From assembly GCA_015066745.1 (NCBI GenBank), contig SVNW01000026.1, positions 1-42,473 on the forward strand: a DNA stretch of 42,473 nucleotides, written 5' to 3'. The position numbers were made by a program, and so were the translations under genes. Positions 25,329 to 33,653 of the stretch are shown here, one piece after another; positions within the stretch are counted from its first letter, which is position 1; each line of letters begins with the position of its first letter. Under the pieces are notes generated by a model. That model was not told the origin of the DNA. It was given only the letters and a program-made list of their open reading frames with translations, and made no database searches. This stretch comes from Ruminococcus sp. GTDB taxonomy: Bacteria > Bacillota > Clostridia > Oscillospirales > Ruminococcaceae.

Positions 25329-26312
25329 TTAATTTTGATATTCTATTATCTGATTATTTTTTAGCGGATACGTTATCAGCGTATCACCCTGTAAGTTTTC
25401 TTTGTGCATGTCAACAGCGCATATCCGGTTATTGTCATAGGTGGAATAATAGTAAATTCCACGAGTGGTGTTGCAACAGGAAGAGTATATTGTGATTTCA
25501 TAAAGATTGCTGTCTAAACGTACACAGCCTCTTTGCATTTCTACAGATTTTAATATATGAAAAAACTGACTTATACTTTCTGATTCGGAATCTCCGGATA
25601 CGGAATTGAGTTTAACAAATGTTGCTCTTACAAATCTCGACATGGACGATGCATCGCCTGGAAGGCCTATAGCACCCATTCCACGGGAATATTTGTTTAG
25701 CTTCAGCTCAGTGTGTTTTTGACTGAATGTGTTTTCAGGTTCATCATTTTTAAGACTCATATAATTGTTCAGATTGAACATATGATAATCAAAAGTCGGA
25801 TTGTTGGTAAGCACGCCAACGGGATTGTCATAAATTTTGATTCCGGATTTTACGGGTTCTAAGGTGACAGAATGTTCTGAGTCTGATATTATCCAGTGAA
25901 GAGACGATAAGGGAAGCTCCTGGCTGAAATCTTCTTTTAATATATTGATTTGTGCTAACAGCTTTTTTGCCTCTGATACAGTAGCACATTGACATAAGAT
26001 CCATGGAATAAGTTCAAATGGCGTTATATTGTCCTTTCCTTCGCAAATCGGCTTGTAGTCAGCGTTTACGGGAAAGTTCAGTCCGGCGATGCTAAGGCCT
26101 TTTTCATTTGTTGCGTCATAATACAAAGGATAACCTTCCAAAACATATGCCATTCCGATGATAGCAAAATGATTTTTTATTTGCCCTGCTTTTCTAAATG
26201 GAAACACATAATTTCGTGGTGTGATCGTAATGGTTTCCCGATACGAATATTCTAAGTCCAGATTTCTGCCAAAATAATGATCTTTGGTTTTGTATGACAC
26301 GGCTGTACACAT
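25329..26312 (-). CDS. Choloylglycine hydrolase / linear amide C-N hydrolase family (bile salt hydrolase or penicillin V acylase)
   Basis: A 327-residue Ntn-hydrolase. The nucleophile Cys2 is exposed after removal of Met1 (MCTAVSYKT). Arg16 and Asp19 (FGRNLDLEY) and NPTF near residue 172 match the catalytic pattern of this family, and SRGMGAIGLPGDASSMSRFVRA near residue 215 holds the conserved arginine region. The family hydrolyses conjugated bile salts or penicillin V; I cannot decide the substrate from the sequence, though a gut origin favours bile salts. AAGGAGG lies 8 bases before the ATG. No signal peptide, so cytoplasmic. Monocistronic. Confidence 0.93.
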   Translation of the reverse strand: MCTAVSYKTKDHYFGRNLDLEYSYRETITITPRNYVFPFRKAGQIKNHFAIIGMAYVLEGYPLYYDATNEKGLSIAGLNFPVNADYKPICEGKDNITPFELIPWILCQCATVSEAKKLLAQINILKEDFSQELPLSSLHWIISDSEHSVTLEPVKSGIKIYDNPVGVLTNNPTFDYHMFNLNNYMSLKNDEPENTFSQKHTELKLNKYSRGMGAIGLPGDASSMSRFVRATFVKLNSVSGDSESESISQFFHILKSVEMQRGCVRLDSNLYEITIYSSCCNTTRGIYYYSTYDNNRICAVDMHKENLQGDTLITYPLKNNQIIEYQN

Positions 26313-26436
26313 AATATGGCCTCCTTATACGGATAATATTGGTTTGCATTTGCTTATATATTATACCGTATAATATTGATATTATTAATTGATGTTACGA
26401 GTAATGATGTGAAAGAAGATTGAAAAAAGTAGTAAA

Positions 26437-26465
26437 TTGATGTGTTTTTAATTTTGTGATATAAT
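26437..26465 (+). promoter_or_regulatory. Promoter of the putative type I toxin mRNA (RNA I)
   Basis: TTGATG (26437-26442), 17 bases, TATAAT (26460-26465). Predicted start near 26472. Confidence 0.75.
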
Positions 26466-26498
26466 ATTCAAGTCGGCTTCTTCCGTCAGGAGGGAGGT

Positions 26499-26528
26499 GG
26501 TACCGGTGCTATATTACATAAATTCGTT
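26499..26528 (+). repeat. Direct repeat a, in the toxin translation-start region
   Basis: GGTACC at 26499 and ACATAAATTCGTT at 26516. The same two blocks recur in the same orientation at 26672 and 26686. The first copy covers the toxin start codon, as do the repeats of the pAD1 par locus. Confidence 0.8.
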
Positions 26529-26592
26529 GCTTATTTCTATTGGAGTAGAAGTTGTCTTGTACAAACTCTACAAGAGGCTGAATAAGAAATAG
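26506..26592 (+). CDS. Putative Fst-like type I toxin, 28-residue hydrophobic peptide
   Basis: A 28-codon frame starting with GTG at 26506, 8 bases after GGGAGG. It encodes VLYYINSLLISIGVEVVL followed by the charged tail YKLYKRLNKK. One membrane-spanning stretch plus a basic tail is the plan of Fst/TxpA-type peptides, which insert in the membrane from inside when overproduced. It lies between a perfect-spacing promoter and a bidirectional terminator shared with a convergent antisense RNA. Another in-frame GTG at 26497 is too close to the ribosome-binding site. The peptide is not a sequence match I can name; the assignment rests on architecture. Confidence 0.7.
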   Translation: MLYYINSLLISIGVEVVLYKLYKRLNKK

Positions 26593-26632
26593 AAGTTGCC
26601 CGACACAGCACAGTTATCCTTGCAAAAGGAAA

Positions 26633-26664
26633 AATCCCCAGAGTGCCAGCTCTGGGGATTTTTT
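26633..26664. terminator. Bidirectional terminator shared by toxin mRNA and antisense RNA
   Basis: AATCCCCAGAG, loop TGCCAG, CTCTGGGGATT: an 11-bp perfect stem with T-runs on the plus side (26659-26664) and, as A's, on the minus side (26630-26634). Confidence 0.9.
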
Positions 26665-26671
26665 ATGCGTG

Positions 26672-26698
26672 GTACCAGTCCACTACATAAATTCGTTT
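26672..26698 (+). repeat. Direct repeat b, in the antisense RNA gene
   Basis: Second copy of GGTACC (26672) and ACATAAATTCGTT (26686), with 3 bases fewer between the blocks than in copy a. Confidence 0.8.
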
Positions 26699-26707
26699 GA
26701 TATATTC

Positions 26708-26736
26708 ATTATATCATGGATCTATATGGTTGTCAA
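26708..26736 (-). promoter_or_regulatory. Minus-strand promoter of the antisense RNA
   Basis: On the minus strand: TTGACA, a 17-base spacer, TATAAT, a consensus match in all twelve bases. It points toward the toxin gene. Confidence 0.85.
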
Positions 26737-26850
26737 ATGGTTTTGGATTTTTGTTTTAAATACCATTGACACGTCAATGTAGAGATGATAAAATTAAGTT
26801 GTCAGATACACGGGAGTTTTGCAGTTCATAAAAAAAATATTCGTCATAAA

Positions 26851-26874
26851 GCCCATAAATAGGGCGATTTTTTT
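26851..26874 (+). terminator. Inward-facing terminator at the left end of the insertion sequence
   Basis: GCCC, loop ATAAATA, GGGC, then GA and seven T's. It would stop transcription entering the element from the left, a known way of keeping transposase expression low. Confidence 0.65.
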
Positions 26875-26968
26875 GTCAACAAATTCTATTTAAATAGTAG
26901 CTATTTTCAAGTATTTGTGGTATAATAGTAAGTAGTACCCTAATAATACATTTCGGAGGCGGTTAAAC

Positions 26969-28699
26969 ATGAAACTTACTATTTCAGGATCAAAAAATTC
27001 AGAATCATTATACATACAAAAATCATATAAAAATAATCAGGGTAAATCATCAACCACAACGGTTCGTAAGCTTGGAAAACTTACAGAATTATGTGAAACA
27101 CTTGGAACGGACAGAGATGGTGTTATCGCATGGGCTAAGGAACAGGTTAGAATTGAAACGGAAAAATATAAAGCTGAAAAAGAAACAAACAATGTTGTAA
27201 TAACGTTTAAAGCCAACGAACAAATGGAATACAATCAGAAAAAGTTTTTCCTTGGCGGATATTTATTCCCTCAATCAATTTACTACGACCTTAAGCTCGA
27301 TTACATATGCAAACGAATTAAATCAAAACATAAATTCGAATATGATTTAAATGCGATTCTTTCCGATTTGATATACACCAGAATACTTGAACCCAACAGT
27401 AAGCGTTCATCATTTAAAACAGCTCAAAATCTTCTTGAAAGACCTAGTTATAGTCTTTATGACGTATATCGTTCACTTTCTGTACTTGCCGATGAATGTG
27501 ATTTCATTCAGTCTGAAGTATATAAAAACAGTTTGCTAACAACTAAAAGAAGTAACAAAATCCTTTACTATGACTGCACTAATTATTACTTCGAAATTGA
27601 GCAGGAAGATGGTGATAAGAGATATGGTAAAAGCAAAGAACACCGTCCCAATCCCATCATACAAATGGGTATGTTTACTGATGGCGATGGCATTCCTCTC
27701 GCATTTTCATTGTTTCCGGGAAATCAAAACGAACAAAAGTCACTAAAACCGCTAGAACAGACGGTTATCAGAGACTTTGGCTGTCACAAATTTATTTACT
27801 GTAGTGATGCAGGACTCGGTTCTGAATCCATTCGTGAATTCAATAATATCGGAGAAAGAAGTTTTATTGTTACTCAGTCGATAAAAAAATTAAAAAAAGA
27901 GGAAAAAGAATGGGCTTTGGATAATAGAGGATTCAGAAGATTATCAGATGGAAAAGAAATCGAAGATATCTCAAAAATTGATCCTGAAGATAAAGATGTT
28001 TATTACAAAGAAGATCCATATACCCCAAAACGAATCCACCAAAATTTAATTGTAACTTACTCTCCTAAGTATGCTATGTATCAAAAAACAATCCGTGAAA
28101 AACAAATTGAAAGAGCTAACAAAATGTTAGCTGAAGGTAAACATAAAAGAACTAGAAAAAATCCAAATGATCCAGCTCGCTTTATTAGTCAGATTGCAGT
28201 AACAAATCAAGGTGAAGTTGCCGACAAAAAAGTTTATACACTTGATGAAGAAAAAATTGCAGAAGAATCAAGATATGATGGTTTATATGCGTTATGCACT
28301 GACCTTCTGGACGATGATCCGAAAACAATTATCAATGTTAGTGAAGGAAGATGGCAAATTGAAGCTTGTTTCCGTAATCTTAAAACCGATTTTCAAGCCA
28401 GACCAGTTTATGTTAGGACTGAACAAAGTGTTACTTCTCATTTTCTTGTGTGCTTCCTCGCTCTTTTAATTTACAAGCTTCTCGAAAAGAAACTTAATAA
28501 AAAATACACCTGTGATGAAATACTTGATACTCTCAAAGCGATAAACTTTGCAGATATTCAAGAACAAGGCTATATGCCTCTTTATGAAAGAAACAGAATT
28601 ACAGATGATTTACATGATATATGTGGATTTAGAACAGATTTCAATTTCATTACAAAGCAGAAAATGAGGACAATACAAAAAAATAGCAAACGCCATTAA
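26969..28699 (+). CDS. IS1634-family transposase
   Basis: A 576-residue DDE transposase of the IS4/IS1634 group. The N-terminal part (1-90) has the pattern YIQKSYKNNQGKSSTTTVRKLGKL typical of the family. The catalytic core contains LYYDCTNYYFEIE (first Asp), IYCSDAGLGSES (second Asp) and, near residue 460, NVSEGRWQIEACFRNLKTDF with the Y-(2)-R-(3)-E-(6)-K-like end motif bearing the Glu. Full length and uninterrupted, so the element may be active. GGAGGCGG lies before the ATG; TATAAT at 26930 is the likely -10. Confidence 0.92.
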   Translation: MKLTISGSKNSESLYIQKSYKNNQGKSSTTTVRKLGKLTELCETLGTDRDGVIAWAKEQVRIETEKYKAEKETNNVVITFKANEQMEYNQKKFFLGGYLFPQSIYYDLKLDYICKRIKSKHKFEYDLNAILSDLIYTRILEPNSKRSSFKTAQNLLERPSYSLYDVYRSLSVLADECDFIQSEVYKNSLLTTKRSNKILYYDCTNYYFEIEQEDGDKRYGKSKEHRPNPIIQMGMFTDGDGIPLAFSLFPGNQNEQKSLKPLEQTVIRDFGCHKFIYCSDAGLGSESIREFNNIGERSFIVTQSIKKLKKEEKEWALDNRGFRRLSDGKEIEDISKIDPEDKDVYYKEDPYTPKRIHQNLIVTYSPKYAMYQKTIREKQIERANKMLAEGKHKRTRKNPNDPARFISQIAVTNQGEVADKKVYTLDEEKIAEESRYDGLYALCTDLLDDDPKTIINVSEGRWQIEACFRNLKTDFQARPVYVRTEQSVTSHFLVCFLALLIYKLLEKKLNKKYTCDEILDTLKAINFADIQEQGYMPLYERNRITDDLHDICGFRTDFNFITKQKMRTIQKNSKRH

Positions 28700-28735
28700 T
28701 CACCACAAAAATAACTACTATTCAAGAAAAATATC

Positions 28736-28780
28736 AACAGCCTCTAAAAAACGTACCTACGTTGGTTAGAGGCTGTTTTT
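28736..28780 (+). terminator. Terminator after the transposase, inside the right end of the element
   Basis: AACAGCCTCTAA pairs with TTAGAGGCTGTT (12 bp), with an inner AACGTA/TACGTT stem, followed by T's to 28780. Confidence 0.85.
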
Positions 28781-28804
28781 GTTCGAACAACTGCAAAACT
28801 CGGG

Positions 28805-29164
28805 ATTATACCACAAAGAGGCATAATAGTCAATTATAAGGCAGATAAAACATATAGCACCCTTCTGAAAACTCCAAGGATGCTATAAAAAGTGGTATTT
28901 ACCAATAGGGTATATGATGATTATGGTATGCTCCAAAATCCTGATTATGACTTGTGTGGAACGGTTTATAGGTGCGCCAATAGACTACATTCAATTGCAA
29001 TCACAAAGTCTCTGTGGAAATCATACTATTTCAGCGCCAAAATGCCCCCGGCAGTACGGATAATAAGAAGATGATCTGTGTTTATTTTCGACAGCTAACC
29101 CAAAACCCAAGGAATCTCAATATTTCAGCTCTCTGATTGTGCAGATAGAGAGAAGAAAAGCAAA
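28805..29164. other. Gene-poor stretch between the insertion sequence and the protease gene
   Basis: About 360 bp with no convincing coding frame. A minus-strand promoter-like pair (TTGACT, 17 bases, TATAAT at 28833 to 28805) directly abuts the insertion site. The remaining sequence shows no strong hairpin or repeat that I can see. Confidence 0.5.
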
Positions 29165-31627
29165 TTATTTTCTGACCGTAACGGTGTAAGTGCCATTCGC
29201 TGACTCGCCTATCTCAATGGAGAATCCGGTGTCTACGGTCTGACCACCGTTTGCATCATACCAATGGAAGCCGGAAATGCTGCCCGTCACTGTATCGCCT
29301 GTATGGTAGAAATTATCCGTGTCGGTATCATCAATTATGCGAATAAGCCGTCTGCCCTGATCCTGATTGGTGAACTCGCTGCCGCTTGCATAGCGGAAAT
29401 AGGTGTTCCAGCCGTACTCGGTCGTTGCATCGATGTGATAGATGCGAACGCCCTCGCCTGCGGTCTGCCACCACGCTGTATTTCTCCCGATACCGCTGTT
29501 GTTGCCGTCCTTTGTAGCATACTCCACGATAAAATATTCGGAGAAGTAATCATCGGCAAGCTGTCCATTGGGAATGATGAGGCAATTTCCTGCATCCGTC
29601 TGCGCATTGCGGAGCGTAAAGGTCTTTGTCCCCTCTTCGGGATACCATACCTGTACCTGATCCTGTGTATACCATCCCTCCATCAGCTTGGAAAATGCGC
29701 CAAAATCCGAGCCTGCATCCATATCCATCAGCTCGATGCCGGCAGTGCCGTGCATCCCTTCACCGTCGCTGGGATTTGTGAAGAGGTAATAGTCCGGCAG
29801 ACCTGTGCAGTGACCGAGCTCATGGCAATAGGAGCTGATATAGTTCACATAATTATCAGTACCCTCAATCTGTGCATTGCCGGTGATAATGTGTCCTATG
29901 CCAACGCCGTCCACACGGTAATCTGGATCGCCGAATGCGCCCTCACACGGCCACCAGTTATCATCTCCTGCCTTTGTGGGAGTGGTAAAGAGTGTTGCAT
30001 CAATTCTGCCGTCACCGTTGCCGTCAAACTGCGAGAAGTCAACCTGATCTTTGAACGCCTCATAGCACTCCTCAGCGATCTTGACCTTATCGGTATCATA
30101 AGCCGACTGATTTTTCTTCGTGGTATAGCGGAACACCTGTCCTGTGAAATTCATACTGCCCTTTGAAGCGCGTTCGTAAAATGCCGGAAAGCTTTCAAAG
30201 GGATAGCAGTTGCTTGCTTCATTCGCTGCTCCGAAGGATATCTGATTCAGCTCGTCAAGTGTAGGCTCATAATCATAGCGGCAGTCCGGGAAATCCACAT
30301 AGAATACAACAAGCTTTGCGTCGCCCTGTGTCGGGAGAGAAGCACCGTGCTTTGCCATATTTGCGGTGATAAATTCGCCCTGTACCTGCGGTTCATCATT
30401 ATCACTTACCCATTCCGGCGTCTCACCGGAAATAAGCAGACTTTTCAGCAAACACAAGTCAGATACATCAAGCCTGTCATCTTTACACAAATCTCCTGCT
30501 TTCCAGTTCGGCAAATATGTATCAGGAACTGCCAGCAGCCATTTTTGCAGAAGTACAGCATCACCAACGTCTATCTGACCGTTGCTATTTATATCTCCCA
30601 TAAAATAGCCGCTTGCAAGTCCTTCATATGGCTGTGTGGCTGGTTCGGAAGAGGGCTCGGTAGGCTCAGGCTGTGCATTTGCAAGGTCAAATCTTTCGGC
30701 ATCGTCCTTGATCTTGCTCCACATATAGCGAAGCATCCAGCCGTCGAAATCCGTAATTTTTGCCGCAGAGCCTGCCATCATGATAGAATTTTCTCCGCCC
30801 GGAAAACCTCCTGGCGGGAAACCGTCTGATTCGCCTTCACCACCATAGAAATCCGTCATGCCGAAACCGTGACCGATCTCATGCTCCAGAACATGAAGGC
30901 TGCCGTTCTGAATCATACCAAGATAAGCTGTATCTGAAAGACGCTGTCCCCAGTCACCGCCGCAGCCGCCGATATCCGGAAATCCCTGTGTAGCCCACAT
31001 ATACATATCAAATCTCTTGTCCAGTCCGCCCGGATATTCATATCCGTTTTCTGCAAAGTGGTCAAAGCGTGACAGCTCCGATGGTGCGTATGGCTCTCTG
31101 TCCGGAATAGTATCTCTGCCATTTGAAGTATCGTACTGTGCATCATAATACTTTGTGTTCGTATATACAACTTCGTCATCATGCAGATCAAGGAGACAGC
31201 TCTTGTCGATGACCGCCCAACCCACGATCTTTACATCAATATGTTCATAAGGCCAGTTTTCATAGCCTGCAAGCCAGTCATTCCACGCATTGATACAATT
31301 AGAAAGAATTTTCTCAAACTTCTGCCGCTGCTCATAGGTAACGGTCTTATAGGACTGCCACTTCACTACATAATTGATCGTACCCTTTCCAGCAACAATC
31401 TGGTCAAATAATGTATTGCGGCGGACTGTGGACTGCTCACGCTTGATGCGGTTCTGCCAGATCCAGTCAGCAGCATACTGATATTCTGCCGGCATATCGC
31501 TGATGCTTTCAGCAGAAGCGGTGATGGTGACAGGCAAAGTGAAGAAGTGTCCACTCTGTGCCGCTATTGGTGTGATGCACATTGCAAATGAAAGCAATAC
31601 GGCGGTAATCTTATTTCTTGTTTTCAT
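29165..31627 (-). CDS. Secreted dockerin protein with two metallopeptidase domains (M6-like C-terminal)
   Basis: An 820-residue protein. Signal peptide at about 1-40. Residues 50-315 form a first zinc-peptidase-like domain with HEIGHGFGMTDFYGG (249-263) and a possible Met-turn SIMMAGS. A linker rich in Pro/Glu/Ser/Thr (319-337) precedes a two-repeat dockerin (343-400, GDINSNGQIDVGDAVLLQKW and KDDRLDVSDLCLLKSLL). The second half (410-820) is an M6 (immune inhibitor A-like) domain with HELGHCTGLPDYY at 602 and ELMDMD. The dockerin should dock it on a cohesin scaffold. The gene is visibly GC-richer than its neighbours. It is divergent from an AraC-type regulator. Confidence 0.9.
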   Translation of the reverse strand: MKTRNKITAVLLSFAMCITPIAAQSGHFFTLPVTITASAESISDMPAEYQYAADWIWQNRIKREQSTVRRNTLFDQIVAGKGTINYVVKWQSYKTVTYEQRQKFEKILSNCINAWNDWLAGYENWPYEHIDVKIVGWAVIDKSCLLDLHDDEVVYTNTKYYDAQYDTSNGRDTIPDREPYAPSELSRFDHFAENGYEYPGGLDKRFDMYMWATQGFPDIGGCGGDWGQRLSDTAYLGMIQNGSLHVLEHEIGHGFGMTDFYGGEGESDGFPPGGFPGGENSIMMAGSAAKITDFDGWMLRYMWSKIKDDAERFDLANAQPEPTEPSSEPATQPYEGLASGYFMGDINSNGQIDVGDAVLLQKWLLAVPDTYLPNWKAGDLCKDDRLDVSDLCLLKSLLISGETPEWVSDNDEPQVQGEFITANMAKHGASLPTQGDAKLVVFYVDFPDCRYDYEPTLDELNQISFGAANEASNCYPFESFPAFYERASKGSMNFTGQVFRYTTKKNQSAYDTDKVKIAEECYEAFKDQVDFSQFDGNGDGRIDATLFTTPTKAGDDNWWPCEGAFGDPDYRVDGVGIGHIITGNAQIEGTDNYVNYISSYCHELGHCTGLPDYYLFTNPSDGEGMHGTAGIELMDMDAGSDFGAFSKLMEGWYTQDQVQVWYPEEGTKTFTLRNAQTDAGNCLIIPNGQLADDYFSEYFIVEYATKDGNNSGIGRNTAWWQTAGEGVRIYHIDATTEYGWNTYFRYASGSEFTNQDQGRRLIRIIDDTDTDNFYHTGDTVTGSISGFHWYDANGGQTVDTGFSIEIGESANGTYTVTVRK

Positions 31628-31686
31628 AAATACCCTCCTGATTATATTTTTTTGTTTATGCGAATCATGAATAGCTCTATAGTGAA

Positions 31687-31715
31687 ATTATACAGTTTTG
31701 AGTATAAATTGTCAA
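31687..31715 (-). promoter_or_regulatory. Promoter of the dockerin protease gene
   Basis: Minus strand: TTGACA, 17 bases, TATAAT (plus-strand 31710-31715 and 31687-31692), about 60 bases before the ATG. Confidence 0.8.
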
Positions 31716-31770
31716 TATATTATCGTGCGTATTTGCATACATAAATTTCAAAAGCAATTGTAATATTGTC

Positions 31771-31799
31771 TTGCAATTTTACGATAAATGTGCTATAAT
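31771..31799 (+). promoter_or_regulatory. Promoter of the AraC/LacI-hybrid regulator
   Basis: TTGCAA (31771-31776), 17 bases, TATAAT (31794-31799), 34 bases before the ATG. It is back to back with the protease promoter. Confidence 0.75.
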
Positions 31800-31833
31800 T
31801 TTACCAAGAAATGTTTTATGAGGTGAGAAGATC

Positions 31834-33525
31834 ATGAAAAAGAAACCATTGATCGGAATTGTGATATCTATTCTTGCACGGAATCATATCCGAAACATTG
31901 TGCGTGGCGCTCTTGCTCAGGTAAATCAGGCAGGCTGTGACTGCATCGTACTTGCACCATTGTGCCATTTCACACAGTGTGAACACGAGCACTCCGAAGC
32001 GGAACGCAGTATTTACCAAATGATCCTTTCAGATGCTTTTGATGGCTTTCTGTACATTAAGGATGATGTAACAATGGGCAGTGAGGTCATTCAGGAAGTA
32101 GAAGAGCTTTTGCTCAGCTCACAAAAATATGTCATGACTGTGGACGAACGGGAGCACCCGATCTTTAACAGCACGCAGTATGATGATTATTATGATTTCG
32201 GCAAGGTCGTCCGACATTTGATAGAAGTCCACGAGTACAAAAAAATATATTGCCTGACAGGTCCGCAGGTGCTTTTTCAGGCACAGACACGCCTCAAAGC
32301 TTATCAGGATCAGATGACGGAACACGGCTTATATTTTGATGAAAGCTATTATAGTTACGGTACATTCTGGGTGGATTCTGCGATCAACTATGCACAAAAA
32401 ATCATCTCCGAAAAGCTTCCCAGACCTGAAGCGATCGTCTGCGGCAATGATGTAACTGCAATTGCACTTATCAAAACACTGATGAGCGCAGGTATTCGTG
32501 TTCCGGAGGACATCGCTGTCACGGGATATGACGGATATTTGTTTGCAGCGAATATTGATGTTACGCTGACGACCTATAACCGCAATCATTATCAGCTCGG
32601 TGCAGACGCAATGCGCCGGCTGTACCGTAATCTGACTGGAACACTGTGCAGTCAGGTACACCATCCAGAAAGCGGGTTCATCATTGGCAGCTCGTGCGGA
32701 TGCAGTACCGTTCCGATAAAGCAGACTATACAAGTGCAAAATGAAACAGTACCAAAAATGTGGGAAGAGGACATATTCTGTGATGATCTGCCATTCAATC
32801 TGGCAAAAGCACAGAATGTATCAGATCTGCTGCAAAGATCTTTATTTCATGCAAGAAAGTTGTATCAGGTAAAGTCTCTGCGTATTTATATGCACGAGCA
32901 GGATGGATTCCTTCGCTGTGCAGCATCACAGGGAGATGATTCAAATGCAGAATTTACCTTTTCTGAAAAAGATGCTGCCGGATTTTTGCAAAACAACGAT
33001 GCATCCGAAATCATATTTTTGTCACCGCTTCATTTTCAGAAACGTGATTTTGGTATGATTGCACTGACATTTGAAGTGCCTGAACGGATTTACGACCATT
33101 ATTATCTCCTTTTTGTCACACAGACAGAGCTTGCTCTGGACAGGCTGACGGTACAGGAAAGCCGCATAAAAGAAAACAGCATCCATACACAGCATCGTGA
33201 AGAAATTCGGAATCATCTGACATATCTGAGGGAATCCATCAGAAAAGAGCCGGGAAAGCCTTGGAAAGTGGAGCAGATGTGCAGGATCGCCGGTATGGGA
33301 AAGAGTACGCTGCAAAAGCAGTATAAATCCTGTTTCGGGAAAAGTATTTTTGAAGAGTTGATACAATTTCGTGTGGAGCTTGCAAAGCATCTGCTGAAGG
33401 ATACAGCTCTTTCACTGGGCGAAATTTCGAAGAAGTGCGGATATTCCTCGGACAGCTATTTTATGAAGCAATTTAAGAGTATTACCGGAACCACACCGAG
33501 TGCCTTCAGAAAAAAGATTCAATGA
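31834..33525 (+). CDS. Hybrid regulator: LacI-type sensor domain plus AraC-type DNA-binding domain
   Basis: A 563-residue protein. Residues 1-290 are a periplasmic-binding-protein-like sensor as in LacI/XylR (PLIGIVISILARNHI at the start, PEAIVCGNDVTAIALIKTL near 210, VPEDIAVTGYDGY, then a typical LTTYNRNHYQLGADAMRRL). A middle domain (300-450) of less clear type follows, and a C-terminal AraC two-helix-turn-helix (about 475-563) with VEQMCRIAGMGKSTLQKQY and LSLGEISKKCGYSSDSYFMK. Usual ligands are sugars. It is divergent from the dockerin protease and shares its higher GC, so it probably controls that gene. Confidence 0.9.
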   Translation: MKKKPLIGIVISILARNHIRNIVRGALAQVNQAGCDCIVLAPLCHFTQCEHEHSEAERSIYQMILSDAFDGFLYIKDDVTMGSEVIQEVEELLLSSQKYVMTVDEREHPIFNSTQYDDYYDFGKVVRHLIEVHEYKKIYCLTGPQVLFQAQTRLKAYQDQMTEHGLYFDESYYSYGTFWVDSAINYAQKIISEKLPRPEAIVCGNDVTAIALIKTLMSAGIRVPEDIAVTGYDGYLFAANIDVTLTTYNRNHYQLGADAMRRLYRNLTGTLCSQVHHPESGFIIGSSCGCSTVPIKQTIQVQNETVPKMWEEDIFCDDLPFNLAKAQNVSDLLQRSLFHARKLYQVKSLRIYMHEQDGFLRCAASQGDDSNAEFTFSEKDAAGFLQNNDASEIIFLSPLHFQKRDFGMIALTFEVPERIYDHYYLLFVTQTELALDRLTVQESRIKENSIHTQHREEIRNHLTYLRESIRKEPGKPWKVEQMCRIAGMGKSTLQKQYKSCFGKSIFEELIQFRVELAKHLLKDTALSLGEISKKCGYSSDSYFMKQFKSITGTTPSAFRKKIQ

Positions 33526-33594
33526 GTAAAAAGTTAAGAAAAGTGGTGAGATGATAATAAAAGATAAAAATCGAATCGGCTTGTGAGAAAAATC

Positions 33595-33643
33595 AGGGCT
33601 ATGCCTTCCGCAGACAATTACGGAGGACATAGCCCTTTTCTTA
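33595..33643 (+). terminator. Terminator after the hybrid regulator
   Basis: AGGGCTATG...CATAGCCC arms with inner CCTTCCG/CGGAGG pairing, followed by TTTTCTT. Confidence 0.85.
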
Positions 33644-33653
33644 TGCTATGATA

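Larger units (their letters stand above)
26628..26701 (-). ncRNA. Putative antisense antitoxin RNA (RNA II) of the type I system
   Basis: Predicted from the minus-strand promoter TTGACA-N17-TATAAT (26731-26736 and 26708-26713 on the plus strand) and the shared terminator, giving about 75 nt. The RNA contains the complement of direct repeat b, which is also complementary to repeat a in the toxin leader, so it could pair over the toxin start region in addition to the common terminator stem. This is the layout of RNA II in Fst/par systems. Ends are estimated, not measured. Confidence 0.7.
26815..28800 (+). mobile_element. Complete insertion sequence, IS1634-like, 1986 bp
   Basis: Twelve-base perfect terminal inverted repeats, AGTTTTGCAGTT at 26815-26826 and AACTGCAAAACT at 28789-28800, are flanked by a CGGG direct duplication (26811-26814 and 28801-28804). 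Inside is one full-length transposase gene. A subterminal inverted pair, AATAGTAGCTATTTT-like at 26893 and AAAATAACTACTATT at 28708-28722, may be transposase-binding or mRNA-structure sites. An inward-facing terminator at the left end and one after the transposase on the right insulate the gene from outside transcription. The short duplication could be chance, but both repeats and duplication coincide. Confidence 0.82.

Noticed and set aside
26766..26874. Short plus-strand RNA from TTGACA-N17-TAAAAT to a terminator
   Set aside because: The terminator lies inside the insertion sequence and the promoter outside; the combination arose by insertion, and the terminator is better explained as the element's insulation.
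28727..28833. Mirror-image minus-strand small RNA sharing GAGTTTTGCAGTT with the left side
   Set aside because: The shared motif is the terminal inverted repeat of the insertion sequence, not a common RNA domain.
28892..29074. 60-codon frame after the insertion sequence
   Set aside because: Non-ATG start, no ribosome-binding site, no family pattern.
29264..30166. 300-codon plus-strand frame opposite the dockerin protease
   Set aside because: It lies antisense to clear protease and dockerin motifs and has no ribosome-binding site or domain; a shadow caused by higher GC.
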